Of a stretch of 64,000 bases of DNA, positions 16,953 to 25,896 are shown piece by piece (within the stretch, counting starts at the first letter, position 1; each line of letters starts with the position of its first letter). The notes below the pieces were generated by a model. It saw only the letters and a program-made list of their open reading frames with translations. It was not told where the DNA came from and ran no database searches. Source of the DNA: Sphingomonas adhaesiva (lineage in GTDB: Bacteria > Pseudomonadota > Alphaproteobacteria > Sphingomonadales > Sphingomonadaceae); assembly GCF_036946125.1 (NCBI RefSeq), contig NZ_JAQIJT010000002.1, positions 1,548,001-1,612,000 of the forward strand, in the 5' to 3' direction. A program made the translations under genes and the position numbers.

Positions 16953-19011
16953 GACCGCGAGCGAAGGCCACCGCGTCCTGATCTGCACCCCGTTCGGGCG
17001 CGATGCCGACAGCGTCGTCGCGCTGCTGTCGTCGCGCGGATATGACGCGCTCGCGTTCCGCGACCTGGATGCGATGGCGGGCGCCATCGACGAACGGGTC
17101 GGCGTCGTGCTCCTGAGCGAGGAAGCGCTGCGCGATACGCCCGCGGCACTGGCCCACGCGCTGTCGCGGCAGCCCGACTGGTCCGAAATCCCGTTCGTGC
17201 TGCTCGCCACGCCGCACGCCGGATCGGCCGGACAGGAGGCGCTGCGCCGCATGGCGTCGACGCTGACCGGCAACGCCCTCGTGCTGGAACGCCCGCTCGG
17301 CGCGGACTCGCTGGTCAGCACCATCGCCTCGACGATGCGGTCGCGGCAGCGTCAATTCGTCCTGCGCGACCGGCTGCGCGAGCTGGAGACCAGCCGCCAG
17401 CAGCTGGCGCAGAGCGAGGCCGAACTGCGCACCGTCGCGGATGCGCTGCCGGTGCTCATCTCGTTCCTCGACCGCGACCTCCACTACCGTTTTGCCAACC
17501 GCGCGTATGAGGACTGGTTCGGCAAGTCCCCGGCCGAGATCGTCGGGCGCCACGTCCGCGAGGTGGTGAGCGACGAGGGGTTCCTCCTGCGCGAGCAGGA
17601 CATGCGCCGCGCGCTGGCGGGCGAGACGGTGCGGCTGGAACTGCCGATGCCGCGCCACGACGGGGAACGGCGCGATGCGGAGATCCGCTACCTGCCACGC
17701 CGCGACGCCAGCGGCGCGGTCGACGGCTTCCACGTGTTCGCGATCGACGTCACCGAGCGCAAGCTGACCGAGGAGGAGCTCGCCGGCCGCGTCCAGGATC
17801 GCACCGCCGCGCTGGAACGCGAGATGGCCAATCGCACCAGGGCGGAGGCGGCGCTGCGCCAGAGCCAGAAGATGGAGGCGGTCGGCCAGCTGACCGGCGG
17901 CATCGCGCACGACTTCAACAACATGCTGACGGGCATCATCGGTGCGCTCGACATCATGCGACGCCGTATCGACAGCGGGCGGCTCGGCGATCTCGACCGC
18001 TTCATGGACGCGGCCTCCACCTCGGCACAGCGCGCCGCGGGGCTGACCGCGCGGCTGCTCGCCTTCTCGCGGCGCCAGTCGCTCGACCTGCGCCCGACCG
18101 CGATCAACGCGCTGGTCCATTCGCTCGAGGAACTGCTGCGCCGCACGGTGAACGAGAATATCGCGCTCGCGATCCGCACGGCGGACGACGTCACCGGCGC
18201 GATGGTGGACGCCAATCAGCTGGAGAACGCGATCCTCAACCTCGCGATCAACGCGCGCGACGCCATGCCCGACGGCGGACAGCTGACCGTGGAAACGCGC
18301 GCGGTCGAGCTGTCCGACCGCGATGTCGCCGCGCATCCCGACGTCGAGCCCGGCCATTATGTCGTCGTCGCGGTCAGCGACACCGGCGTCGGCATCGCGC
18401 CCGACGTGCTGGAGAAGGTGTTCGACCCCTTCTTCACCACCAAGCCGATCGGTCAGGGCACCGGGCTGGGGCTGTCGATGGTCTATGGCCTGGCGCGGCA
18501 GTCGGGCGGGCAGGCGCGCATCCACAGCAAGCCGGGCGTCGGCACCACCGTCTCGCTCTACCTTCGCGCGGTCGATCCGGTCGACGATCGTGCCGGCACC
18601 TCCCCCGCCCCGGCCGCGCCGCAGGGTGCCGGGCAGACCGTGCTGCTGGTCGAGGACGACGATTCGGTGCGTCTGCTGGTCCACGAGGTGCTGGCCGAGC
18701 TGTCCTATCACGCGGTCGAGGCGCAGGAGGCGCAGGCCGCGATCGCGGTGCTGCAATCGGACCGGGCGATCGACCTGATGATCTCCGACGTCGGCCTGCC
18801 GGGAATGAACGGCCGCCAGCTGGCCGACATCGCGCGGCTCCACCGCCCCGACCTGCCGATCCTGTTCATCACCGGCTATGCCGAAAATGCCGCGATCCGC
18901 TCCGGCTTCCTCGGCACGAACATGGCGATGATTACCAAGCCCTTCGCGCTCGATGCCCTGGCGCAGAAGATCGCGGAGATGCTGCCCGACGGCCGATCGC
19001 GCCCGCGATGA
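16942..19011 (+). CDS. hybrid sensor histidine kinase with PAS and receiver
   Basis: A 689-aa soluble kinase. Order: receiver-like N-terminal region (about 10-125) lacking a clear phospho-acceptor, a short coiled segment, a PAS domain (about 155-275), then a histidine kinase core with H-box GGIAHDFNNMLTGIIG (about 320), NLAINARDAM, DTGVGIAPDV and GQGTGLGLSMVYGLA. A C-terminal receiver begins VLLVEDDDSVRLLVHEV, with the likely Asp in MISDVGLPGMNG. There are no membrane segments. Its start lies inside the end of the KaiC-like gene, so the two probably work in one pathway. Confidence 0.93.
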   Translation: MGHRTASEGHRVLICTPFGRDADSVVALLSSRGYDALAFRDLDAMAGAIDERVGVVLLSEEALRDTPAALAHALSRQPDWSEIPFVLLATPHAGSAGQEALRRMASTLTGNALVLERPLGADSLVSTIASTMRSRQRQFVLRDRLRELETSRQQLAQSEAELRTVADALPVLISFLDRDLHYRFANRAYEDWFGKSPAEIVGRHVREVVSDEGFLLREQDMRRALAGETVRLELPMPRHDGERRDAEIRYLPRRDASGAVDGFHVFAIDVTERKLTEEELAGRVQDRTAALEREMANRTRAEAALRQSQKMEAVGQLTGGIAHDFNNMLTGIIGALDIMRRRIDSGRLGDLDRFMDAASTSAQRAAGLTARLLAFSRRQSLDLRPTAINALVHSLEELLRRTVNENIALAIRTADDVTGAMVDANQLENAILNLAINARDAMPDGGQLTVETRAVELSDRDVAAHPDVEPGHYVVVAVSDTGVGIAPDVLEKVFDPFFTTKPIGQGTGLGLSMVYGLARQSGGQARIHSKPGVGTTVSLYLRAVDPVDDRAGTSPAPAAPQGAGQTVLLVEDDDSVRLLVHEVLAELSYHAVEAQEAQAAIAVLQSDRAIDLMISDVGLPGMNGRQLADIARLHRPDLPILFITGYAENAAIRSGFLGTNMAMITKPFALDALAQKIAEMLPDGRSRPR

Positions 19012-19952
19012 AGCTGAAGTCGCGCATCGACCTCAACCTGCTCGCGGTCTTCGACGCGATCTTCACCCGCGCCAGCGTGACGCAGGCGGCGCGCCACCTG
19101 CACCTGACGCAATCCGCGATCAGCCACGCGCTCAATCGCCTGCGCCGCGAGTTCGACGACCCGCTCTTCGTGCGCAGCGGCAACGCCCTCGTCCCGACGG
19201 CGCTGGCGCGGGCGCTGGCGCAGCCGGTGCAACAGGCGCTGCGCGGGATCGACGTCGCGCTGGCGAGCGCGCTGCAATTCGATCCGGCCACCTCGACCCG
19301 GCTGTTCCGCATCGGGCTGCGTCCCACCGCGGAGGCGCATCTCTTCGCCACGCTCGTGCGACGCATCGCGCGGGCCGCGCCCCACGTCCGGCTCGCCAGC
19401 CTCAACTTCCGCCGGTCAGAGCTGGCGCGCACGCTCGCCGCCGGCGGACTGGACGTGGCGCTCGACATTCCGGGAGAGCATAGCGCCACGCTGCGCACCG
19501 ATACGCTCGCCGCCGAGGAGCTGATCGTCATCGCGCGCCGCGACCATCCCCGGGTGCGCGGCGCGATCGACCTGCCGGCCTATCTGGCGCTGGACCATGT
19601 CATCGCCTCCCCGCGCCCGTCGGGTGGCGGTACCGAGGACGAGGCGCTGGCCGCGCTCGGCGAGGAACGCCGCATCCGCATCCGCTGCCAGCATATCGGC
19701 ACCGCGTGGCGCATCGTCGCGGGCACCGACATGCTGCTGACCCTGTCGCGCAGCCACGCCGCCGGCGCGGGCGATCCCGCCGCGATCCAGATCCTGCCGC
19801 TCCCCTTTCACGTCGCCCCCCGCCCGCGCCAGCTGCTGTGGCACGAAGCGGTCGAGCGCGACCCCGGCGTGTCGTGGCTGCGCGCGATGATCCACGACGC
19901 GGTCATGAACCGGCTTCATGAAGAGGATGCGCCTTCGTCATTTTCCGAATGA
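19008..19952 (+). CDS. LysR-family transcriptional regulator
   Basis: A 314-aa regulator. The N-terminal winged helix is typical (DLNLLAVFDAIFTRASVTQA, LTQSAISHALNRLRREFDD, PLFVRSG). The effector domain spans about 95-300. The ATG overlaps the kinase stop by 4 bp. The next gene, an acyl-CoA dehydrogenase, starts 47 bp downstream on the same strand and is a possible target; the effector is unknown. Confidence 0.92.
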   Translation: MKLKSRIDLNLLAVFDAIFTRASVTQAARHLHLTQSAISHALNRLRREFDDPLFVRSGNALVPTALARALAQPVQQALRGIDVALASALQFDPATSTRLFRIGLRPTAEAHLFATLVRRIARAAPHVRLASLNFRRSELARTLAAGGLDVALDIPGEHSATLRTDTLAAEELIVIARRDHPRVRGAIDLPAYLALDHVIASPRPSGGGTEDEALAALGEERRIRIRCQHIGTAWRIVAGTDMLLTLSRSHAAGAGDPAAIQILPLPFHVAPRPRQLLWHEAVERDPGVSWLRAMIHDAVMNRLHEEDAPSSFSE

Positions 19953-19999
19953 CCCGCGCGCCGCTACACTCGCTGGGAATTGGAAAAAGGATCACGCGC

Positions 20000-21244
20000 G
20001 TGGACGACATCTTCAACGTTCCCGAACTCAACGACCTGCGCATGTCGGAGGGCGCGCGCCCGCTGTTCGATGCGGTCAAGGCGTTCATCCGCGACGTGGT
20101 CGACCCGATGGCGGAGCAATTCCACCGCGCGGGCGAGAACCGCCCCGACCGCTGGAGCTACACCGACGAGCAGCTCGCGCTGCTGGACGGCGCCAAGCAG
20201 AAGGCGCGCGCGGCGGGACTTTGGAACTTCTTCCTCCCCAACGCCGAAACCGGCGAGGGGCTCAGCAACCTCGACTATGCCTATATCGCCGCCGAGCTGG
20301 GCAAGTCGCCGCTCGCGTCGCAGTCGCTCAACTGCTCCGCGCCCGACACCGGCAACATGGAGGTGCTGGAGCGCGTCGGCACGCCCGAGCAGAAGAAGCA
20401 GTGGCTGGAGCCGCTGCTGGAGGGCAAGATCCGCTCCGCCTATGCGATGACCGAGCCCAACGTCGCCTCGTCCGACGCGAAGAACATCAGCACCAGCGCG
20501 GTGCTGGACGGTGACGAATGGGTCATCAACGGCGAGAAATTCTACATCTCCGGCGCGGGCGATCCACGCTGCAAGATCCTCATCACCATGGTCCGCACGT
20601 CGCAGGACGGCCCGGTATCGCAGCAGCAGTCGCAGATCCTGATCCCCACCGACACGCCCGGGGTCGAGATCGTAGGCCCGATGCTCGTCTTCGGGCAGGA
20701 CCATGCGCCCGGCGGCCACATGCACATCCGCTTCAACGACGTACGCGTGCCGAAGGAGAACGTGCTGCTGGGCGTCGGCCGCGGCTTCGAGATCTCGCAG
20801 GTCCGCCTGGGGCCGGGCCGCATCCACCATTGCATGCGCACGATCGGCAAGGCCGAAGTGGCGCTCGACCTGATGGTCAGGCGCGGCAATTCGCGCACCG
20901 CCTTCGGCCAGCCGCTCATCAAGCTGGGCAAGAACATGGAGGTCGTGTCGCGCGCGCGGATCGAGATCGAGGCGATGCGGCTGATGGTGCTGAAGGCCGC
21001 CAAGGCGATGGACGTGCTCGGCAACCGCGAGGCGCGCGTCTGGGTCAGCATGGTGAAGGCGATGGTGCCGGAGAAGACCTGCCGGATCATCGACCAGGCG
21101 ATCCAGATCCACGGCGCGGCCGGCATCTCGCAATGGACGCCGCTGGCGGAACTCTATCAGGACGTGCGCCACCTGCGCTTCGCCGATGGCCCGGACGAGG
21201 TGCACCACATGGTGGTCGGCCGCAACGAGATCGCGCTGCACTAA
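20000..21244 (+). CDS. acyl-CoA dehydrogenase family protein
   Basis: FAD-dependent acyl-CoA dehydrogenase of about 414 aa, catalysing alpha,beta-desaturation of an acyl-CoA. Signatures: SAYAMTEPNVASSDAKNIST, WVINGEKFYISGAGD, GPGRIHHCMRTIGKAEVALD, and C-terminal QIHGAAGISQWTPLAELYQD. The substrate cannot be read. The GTG at 20000 has an AAAAAGG run 9 bp before it and begins VDDIFNVPELNDLRMSEG, which aligns with normal family length. An ATG at 19949 would add 17 residues and overlap the LysR stop. Confidence 0.9.
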   Translation: MDDIFNVPELNDLRMSEGARPLFDAVKAFIRDVVDPMAEQFHRAGENRPDRWSYTDEQLALLDGAKQKARAAGLWNFFLPNAETGEGLSNLDYAYIAAELGKSPLASQSLNCSAPDTGNMEVLERVGTPEQKKQWLEPLLEGKIRSAYAMTEPNVASSDAKNISTSAVLDGDEWVINGEKFYISGAGDPRCKILITMVRTSQDGPVSQQQSQILIPTDTPGVEIVGPMLVFGQDHAPGGHMHIRFNDVRVPKENVLLGVGRGFEISQVRLGPGRIHHCMRTIGKAEVALDLMVRRGNSRTAFGQPLIKLGKNMEVVSRARIEIEAMRLMVLKAAKAMDVLGNREARVWVSMVKAMVPEKTCRIIDQAIQIHGAAGISQWTPLAELYQDVRHLRFADGPDEVHHMVVGRNEIALH

Positions 21245-21251
21245 CACGCTG

Positions 21252-21600
21252 TGAACTTCCGTTCGTGCTGAGCGAAGTCGAAGCACAGCCACCATGGCTT
21301 TCGCTCGGGCCCTGATCCATCCCAGCTGAAGCACTTCCCCGGCGAAGGCCGGGGCCCAGTTGGGAAGGCGTCGGTGAGGAAGCGAGCGCTCGATCACCAG
21401 CGCTGCCCAACTGGACCCCGGCCTTCGCGGGACCTTTGCAAAAGGCTACACCGTGCTCCTGCGCAGGCAGGAGCCCGGAGTTGCAGGTCCCATCGGGCGC
21501 TGTTCTGCTGGGCCCGGGGCTCCTGCCTGCGCAGGAGCACGGCGTGGGCTGGGTGCCGTTGCAACCTGTTTTGCAATGGCCCCGCCTTCGCCGGGGGGCG
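21252..21600. repeat. cluster of intergenic inverted repeats
   Basis: This 500-bp gap holds no gene. At 21258-21284 is TTCGTGCTGAGCGAAGTCGA, a motif common between sphingomonad genes. At 21336-21430 there is an inverted repeat with arms CCCGGCGAAGGCCGGGGCCC and CTGGACCCCGGCCTTCGCGG. At 21419-21597 is family A copy 3, with outer arms around GACCTTTGCAAAA and inner arms GTGCTCCTGCGCAGGCAGGA / CTCCTGCCTGCGCAGGAGCA. Confidence 0.8.
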
Positions 21601-21749
21601 ATTGTGGCCGGTTCAAGCCGCGTGGATCAAACATCTTACTTCCGACTTCGTTCAGGCCGAACGGAGGGATGACGCGGCACTCCCCAACATGACCGATCGC
21701 TCATGATCCGGTCAGCCGCGGGTGATCCGCCCGCCGCCACAAGGCGCCT

Positions 21750-22097
21750 ATGCAGCGCCGCCCCTCCCCGACCTCCCGCGCGCGCGAGGCACTCGACGCG
21801 CGGATCTGCCGGCTGATCTGCCCGATCGCGGCGGCGATGGTCGGCATCTGCCTGACCGGGATCGGCCTCCTCCACGTCACGCTCGCGATCGGGCGCAAGG
21901 CGGGGTTCGCCGACGATCTGCTCGCGGTCGATTCGCTGCTGTTCCTGGTGGCGACCCTGTCGTCCTATGTCGCGGTACGCCGGCTGGAGCATCGCCGCGT
22001 CCACACCCTGGAGCGGATCGCGGATGCGACGTTCATGACCGCGATGCTGCTCCTCACCGTGGCTTGCTTCGTCATCACCTATGCGCTGAATGCCTGA
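21750..22097 (+). CDS. small membrane protein of unknown function
   Basis: A 115-aa protein with three hydrophobic segments (IAAAMVGICLTGIGLLHV; LLAVDSLLFLVATLSSYVAV; TFMTAMLLLTVACFVITYAL) and a basic, Arg-rich N-terminus. No family was recognised. It ends 3 bp before the VirJ-like gene, so the two are probably co-transcribed. Confidence 0.7.
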   Translation: MQRRPSPTSRAREALDARICRLICPIAAAMVGICLTGIGLLHVTLAIGRKAGFADDLLAVDSLLFLVATLSSYVAVRRLEHRRVHTLERIADATFMTAMLLLTVACFVITYALNA

Positions 22098-22100
22098 CCC

Positions 22101-22820
22101 ATGCGCCGCCCCCTTCCCTCTCGCTGGCCGCTGCGGATCGCCGCCGCCGTCGCGCTCGTCCTCGCGGCGCTGCTCGCCTTCACCGCCTGGCTCGGCTGGT
22201 TCGGCGGTCCCGTCTATCGCATCGTCCCCGCCACCGCGCCGCAGCGGCGCCTCGCCGCGGTGTTCCTCTCCGGCGATACCGGGCTGAAGATGGGAATGGG
22301 GCCGCAGGTGATCGACGGGCTCGCCGCGCACGGCGTGCCGGTGGTGGGGATCAACACCCTCACCGCCTTCGCGACCCGCCGGACGCCTGCACAGACCACC
22401 GCGCTGATCGCCGATGCCACCCGGCGCGCGCTGTCGATCGGCGGGGTGAAGCGCGTCGTCCTGATCGGCCAGTCGGCCGGTGCCGACATGCTCCAGGCGG
22501 GCGTGTCGGATCTGCCCGCCGGCCTGCGCGCGCGCGTCGCGATGGTCATCCTGACCGTGCCGGGCGACACGCTGCTGTGGAAGGCGACACCCGGCGGCGT
22601 GCTGGATGGCGCGCCCGTCGCCCCCGCGCTGCCCAGCGCGGCGCGGATCGACTGGGCACCGCTGCTGTGCATCCACGGCGCGACCGAGGACGACAGCCTG
22701 TGCCCCCTGCTGCGCCAGCGCAACGCGCGCACCGTCGTGTTGCCCGGCGATCATTACCTGAACCACGACGCGACGCGCCTGACGCAGGCGCTGTGGACCG
22801 CCATCGCGCCGTTCGCCTGA
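22101..22820 (+). CDS. VirJ/AcvB-like periplasmic alpha/beta hydrolase
   Basis: A 239-aa protein with an N-terminal membrane anchor (LRIAAAVALVLAALLAFTA) and an alpha/beta-hydrolase domain of the VirJ type. The nucleophile elbow is VLIGQSAGADMLQAG (VirJ proteins have a G-x-S-x-GAD elbow). LLCIHGATEDDSLCP and VLPGDHYLN hold the likely Asp and His. AcvB/VirJ relatives hydrolyse lysyl-phosphatidylglycerol. mprF, which makes that lipid, starts 511 bp downstream, supporting this role, though the substrate is inferred. Confidence 0.82.
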   Translation: MRRPLPSRWPLRIAAAVALVLAALLAFTAWLGWFGGPVYRIVPATAPQRRLAAVFLSGDTGLKMGMGPQVIDGLAAHGVPVVGINTLTAFATRRTPAQTTALIADATRRALSIGGVKRVVLIGQSAGADMLQAGVSDLPAGLRARVAMVILTVPGDTLLWKATPGGVLDGAPVAPALPSAARIDWAPLLCIHGATEDDSLCPLLRQRNARTVVLPGDHYLNHDATRLTQALWTAIAPFA

Positions 22821-22892
22821 CCGCGCGCGCATGACCGATTGTTCAGGGTTCGGCGATAGCGCGGCCATCCGCCGATCCGTACCCATCCTCTC

Positions 22893-23339
22893 ATGAAGAC
22901 CTACCGCATGATCCCTTTCCGACGCGCCGCCGCTGCCGTTCTGGCGATGACCCTTGCGACCGGCGCGGCTCAGGCGCAGCCCGCGCCGTCGATCTACGGC
23001 ACCTGGATGAACCCGCGCGGCAGCGTCGCCGTGCGCACCGGCCAGTGCGCGCAGGAGCGGCTGTGCGGCGTGATCGTATGGGCCAATGACGAGGCGCAGT
23101 CGGATGCGCGCGACGGCGGCGTGACGCGGCTGGTCGGCACCGCGCTGCTGGAGGATTACCGCGCCGACGGCAGCGGTGGCTGGCAGGGCACCGTCTTCAT
23201 TCCCGACATGAACCGGCGCTTCTATTCGAAGATCGAGCAGGTCGACGCCAACACGATGAAGCTGAAGGGCTGCATCCTGGGCGGGCTGATCTGCAAGGCG
23301 CAGCTGTGGAAGCGGATCGAGCGCCTGCCGCATGAGTGA
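22893..23339 (+). CDS. DUF2147 secreted protein
   Basis: A 148-aa protein with a signal peptide (RAAAAVLAMTLATGAAQAQP) and a DUF2147 domain: SIYGTWMNPRGSVAVRTGQC, LCGVIVWAND and MKLKGCILGGLICKAQLWKR. Two cysteine pairs could form disulfides in the periplasm. The function of the family is unknown. Its stop overlaps the start of mprF by 8 bp. Confidence 0.85.
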   Translation: MKTYRMIPFRRAAAAVLAMTLATGAAQAQPAPSIYGTWMNPRGSVAVRTGQCAQERLCGVIVWANDEAQSDARDGGVTRLVGTALLEDYRADGSGGWQGTVFIPDMNRRFYSKIEQVDANTMKLKGCILGGLICKAQLWKRIERLPHE

Positions 23340-25896
23340 CCTGACGGGGTTGATGCGCCGGCATCGCCGCCTGCTGTCGGCGGCGGTGATGCTGCTGCTG
23401 GTCGCGCTCGGCTTCGCGGCGATGGAAGCGGTCACGCGGGAACTGACCTTCCACCAGGTGCGCGATGCCGTCCGCGCGCTGCCGAACGGGCGGCTCGCGG
23501 CGGCGATCGCGTTCACCACGCTCAGCTATCTGACGCTGACGCTGTACGACTTTCTGGCGCTGCGCGTCATCGGGCGACCGCTGCCGTGGCGGACCGCCGC
23601 GCTTGCGTCCTTCACCAGCTACACGCTCAGCCACAATCTGGGGCTGTCGCTGCTCACCGGCGGGTCGGCGCGCTACCGCGTCTATTCGCGCGCAGGGCTG
23701 GACGGGCCCGATGTGGCGCGCGTCATCGCCATCGCCAGCGCGACGTTCTGGATCGGGATCGTCACCGTCGCGGGCGTGGCGCTGGCGATGCGCGACGGCG
23801 CGATCGACCTCGCCGGCGTGTCGCTGCCGCAGGGGTTGGCGCGCACCCTCGGCGTGGTCGTCGCCGCGCTGGCCGTGGCCTTGGTGATCGCCTGCGGTCG
23901 CGCGCGCCGGCCGCTGCGCCTCTGGCGGCTGACGCTGCCGCTGCCGACCGGGCGGCAGGCGCTGGCGCAGATCGGCATCGCGGTGCTCGACACCAGCACC
24001 GCCGCCGCCGCGCTCTTCGTGCTGATGCCCGACGCCGCGCCGTCGCTGCTGCCCGCCTTCGTCCTCGCCTATGCGCTCGGCATCGTCGCCGCGGTGGTGA
24101 CGCACGTCCCCGGCGGGCTGGGCGTGTTCGAGGCGGTGGTGCTGGCCGTCATCCCCGGCGACCGCGTGACGGTGCTCGCGGCGCTGATCGCCTACCGCCT
24201 GGTCTATTACCTCCTTCCGCTGGCGGTTGCGGTCGCGATCCTCGCCTGGCGCGAGGGGGCGGCGCGCCGCGCGCTGCCTGCGCGCCTGCTGCGCGAGGGG
24301 CGCGACGCCGCCGGGGGTATCGCCCCGCTCGCGCTGTCGGCGGCGACCTTGGTCGGCGGCGCGATGCTGCTGCTGTCGGGGTCGCTGCCCGCGCTCCACG
24401 CGCGCATGGGCCTGCTGTCGCGGATCGTACCCCTCCCCTTCATCGAGGCGAGCCATATCGCCGCCAGCCTGGTCGGCACCGGGCTGCTGCTGCTCGCCCC
24501 CGGCCTCTACCGCCGGCTCGACGGCGCGTTCGTCGCGACGCGCGCATTGCTGCTGGGGGGCGCCATCTTCTCGCTGGCGAAGGGGATCGATTACGAGGAA
24601 GCGATCGTCTGCCTCACCCTCGCCGCGCTGCTGCAATGGACGCGCGACGCCTTCTACCGCCGCACCGCCTTGGTGCGCACGCCGCTGTCGGGGGCGTGGC
24701 TGGCGACGGTGGCGGTGCTGCTGGCGGCGGCGACCTGGGCCGGGTTCTTCGCCTATCGCCGCGTTCCGTACCAGGACGATCTGTGGTGGGACTTCGCCTG
24801 GCGCGGCGATGCCCCGCGTTTCCTGCGCGCGACGCTCGCCGCGGCGGTGCTGCTCTCCGGCGTCGCGGTGTGGCGCTGGCTCGGCCCGGCGCGGATTCCC
24901 CCGCAACAGCCCGCCGATCCCGCCGCGGTCGACCGCGTTCTGGCGCAGGCCGAGCGCACCGACGCGATGCTCGCGCTCACCGGCGACAAGCGCTTCCTGC
25001 TGGCCGACGACGGCGACGCGATGCTGATGTACCAGCGCCGCGGGACCAGCTGGATCGTGATGGGCGATCCCGTCGGCGACCCCGCCGCCTGGCCATCGCT
25101 GCTGTGGCGCATCCGCGAACTGGCGGACGAGGCGCAGGGGCGCCTGCTGCTGTATCAGATCACCCCGCCGACGCTCGACCTGGCGATCGGCATGGGGTTG
25201 CAGATCATCAAATATGGCGAGGAAGCCGTGCTCGACCTCGCGACCTTCACGCTGGAGACGCCCGCGCTGCGCTCCCTGCGCAAGTCGGAGCGTGCCGCCG
25301 CGCGCAAGGGGCTGACGTTCGAGATCGTCGTCGCCGCCGCCGTCCCCGCGATGATGGACGACCTCGCCGCGATCTCCGACGAGTGGATGCGCGCGAAGGG
25401 CCATGCGGAGAAGGGGTTCAGCCTCGGCCGGTTCGACGCCGCGTATCTGTCGCATTTCGACATGGCGGTGGCGCGCGTCGACGGTCGCGTCATGGCCTTC
25501 GCCAACATCTGGCGCACCGCGGGGGGGCAGGAGGCGTCGGTCGATCTGATGCGCCACCGCGACGACGCGCCGTCGGGCACGATGGACTTCCTGTTCGTCA
25601 ACATCCTCCGCTGGGCGCAGGCGGAGCGGTTCGCCCGCTTTTCGCTCGGCATCGCGCCACTGTCGGGGATCGAGGGCCGCCGCCTCGCCCCCGCGTGGGC
25701 GCGCGCCGCCGCCCTGATCTTCCACCACGGAGAGCGCCTGTACGGCTTCCGCGGCCTGCGCACCTACAAGGAGAAGTTCGGCCCCGATTGGGAACCGCGC
25801 TACATCGCGGGTCCCAACGGCATCGGCATGCTGCGCGCGCTCCGCGACCTCTCCCGCCTGATCGGGCGGTCGCCCCCCGACGACAACGGGTGTTAG
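23332..25896 (+). CDS. mprF: bifunctional lysylphosphatidylglycerol flippase/synthetase MprF
   Basis: An 854-aa inner-membrane protein. The N-terminal half (about 1-520) is a multi-spanning flippase with the family motif SYTLSHNLGLSLLTGGSARY and PGGLGVFEAVVLAVIPGDRV. The C-terminal half (about 540-840) is the DUF2156 aminoacyl-tRNA-dependent synthase domain: DGDAMLMYQRRGTSWIVMGD, MDFLFVNILRWAQAERFARF and LRTYKEKFGPDWEPRYI. It adds an amino acid, usually lysine, to phosphatidylglycerol, reducing negative surface charge and sensitivity to cationic peptides. The stop codon overlaps that of the convergent Crp/Fnr gene. Confidence 0.95.
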   Translation: MSDLTGLMRRHRRLLSAAVMLLLVALGFAAMEAVTRELTFHQVRDAVRALPNGRLAAAIAFTTLSYLTLTLYDFLALRVIGRPLPWRTAALASFTSYTLSHNLGLSLLTGGSARYRVYSRAGLDGPDVARVIAIASATFWIGIVTVAGVALAMRDGAIDLAGVSLPQGLARTLGVVVAALAVALVIACGRARRPLRLWRLTLPLPTGRQALAQIGIAVLDTSTAAAALFVLMPDAAPSLLPAFVLAYALGIVAAVVTHVPGGLGVFEAVVLAVIPGDRVTVLAALIAYRLVYYLLPLAVAVAILAWREGAARRALPARLLREGRDAAGGIAPLALSAATLVGGAMLLLSGSLPALHARMGLLSRIVPLPFIEASHIAASLVGTGLLLLAPGLYRRLDGAFVATRALLLGGAIFSLAKGIDYEEAIVCLTLAALLQWTRDAFYRRTALVRTPLSGAWLATVAVLLAAATWAGFFAYRRVPYQDDLWWDFAWRGDAPRFLRATLAAAVLLSGVAVWRWLGPARIPPQQPADPAAVDRVLAQAERTDAMLALTGDKRFLLADDGDAMLMYQRRGTSWIVMGDPVGDPAAWPSLLWRIRELADEAQGRLLLYQITPPTLDLAIGMGLQIIKYGEEAVLDLATFTLETPALRSLRKSERAAARKGLTFEIVVAAAVPAMMDDLAAISDEWMRAKGHAEKGFSLGRFDAAYLSHFDMAVARVDGRVMAFANIWRTAGGQEASVDLMRHRDDAPSGTMDFLFVNILRWAQAERFARFSLGIAPLSGIEGRRLAPAWARAAALIFHHGERLYGFRGLRTYKEKFGPDWEPRYIAGPNGIGMLRALRDLSRLIGRSPPDDNGC

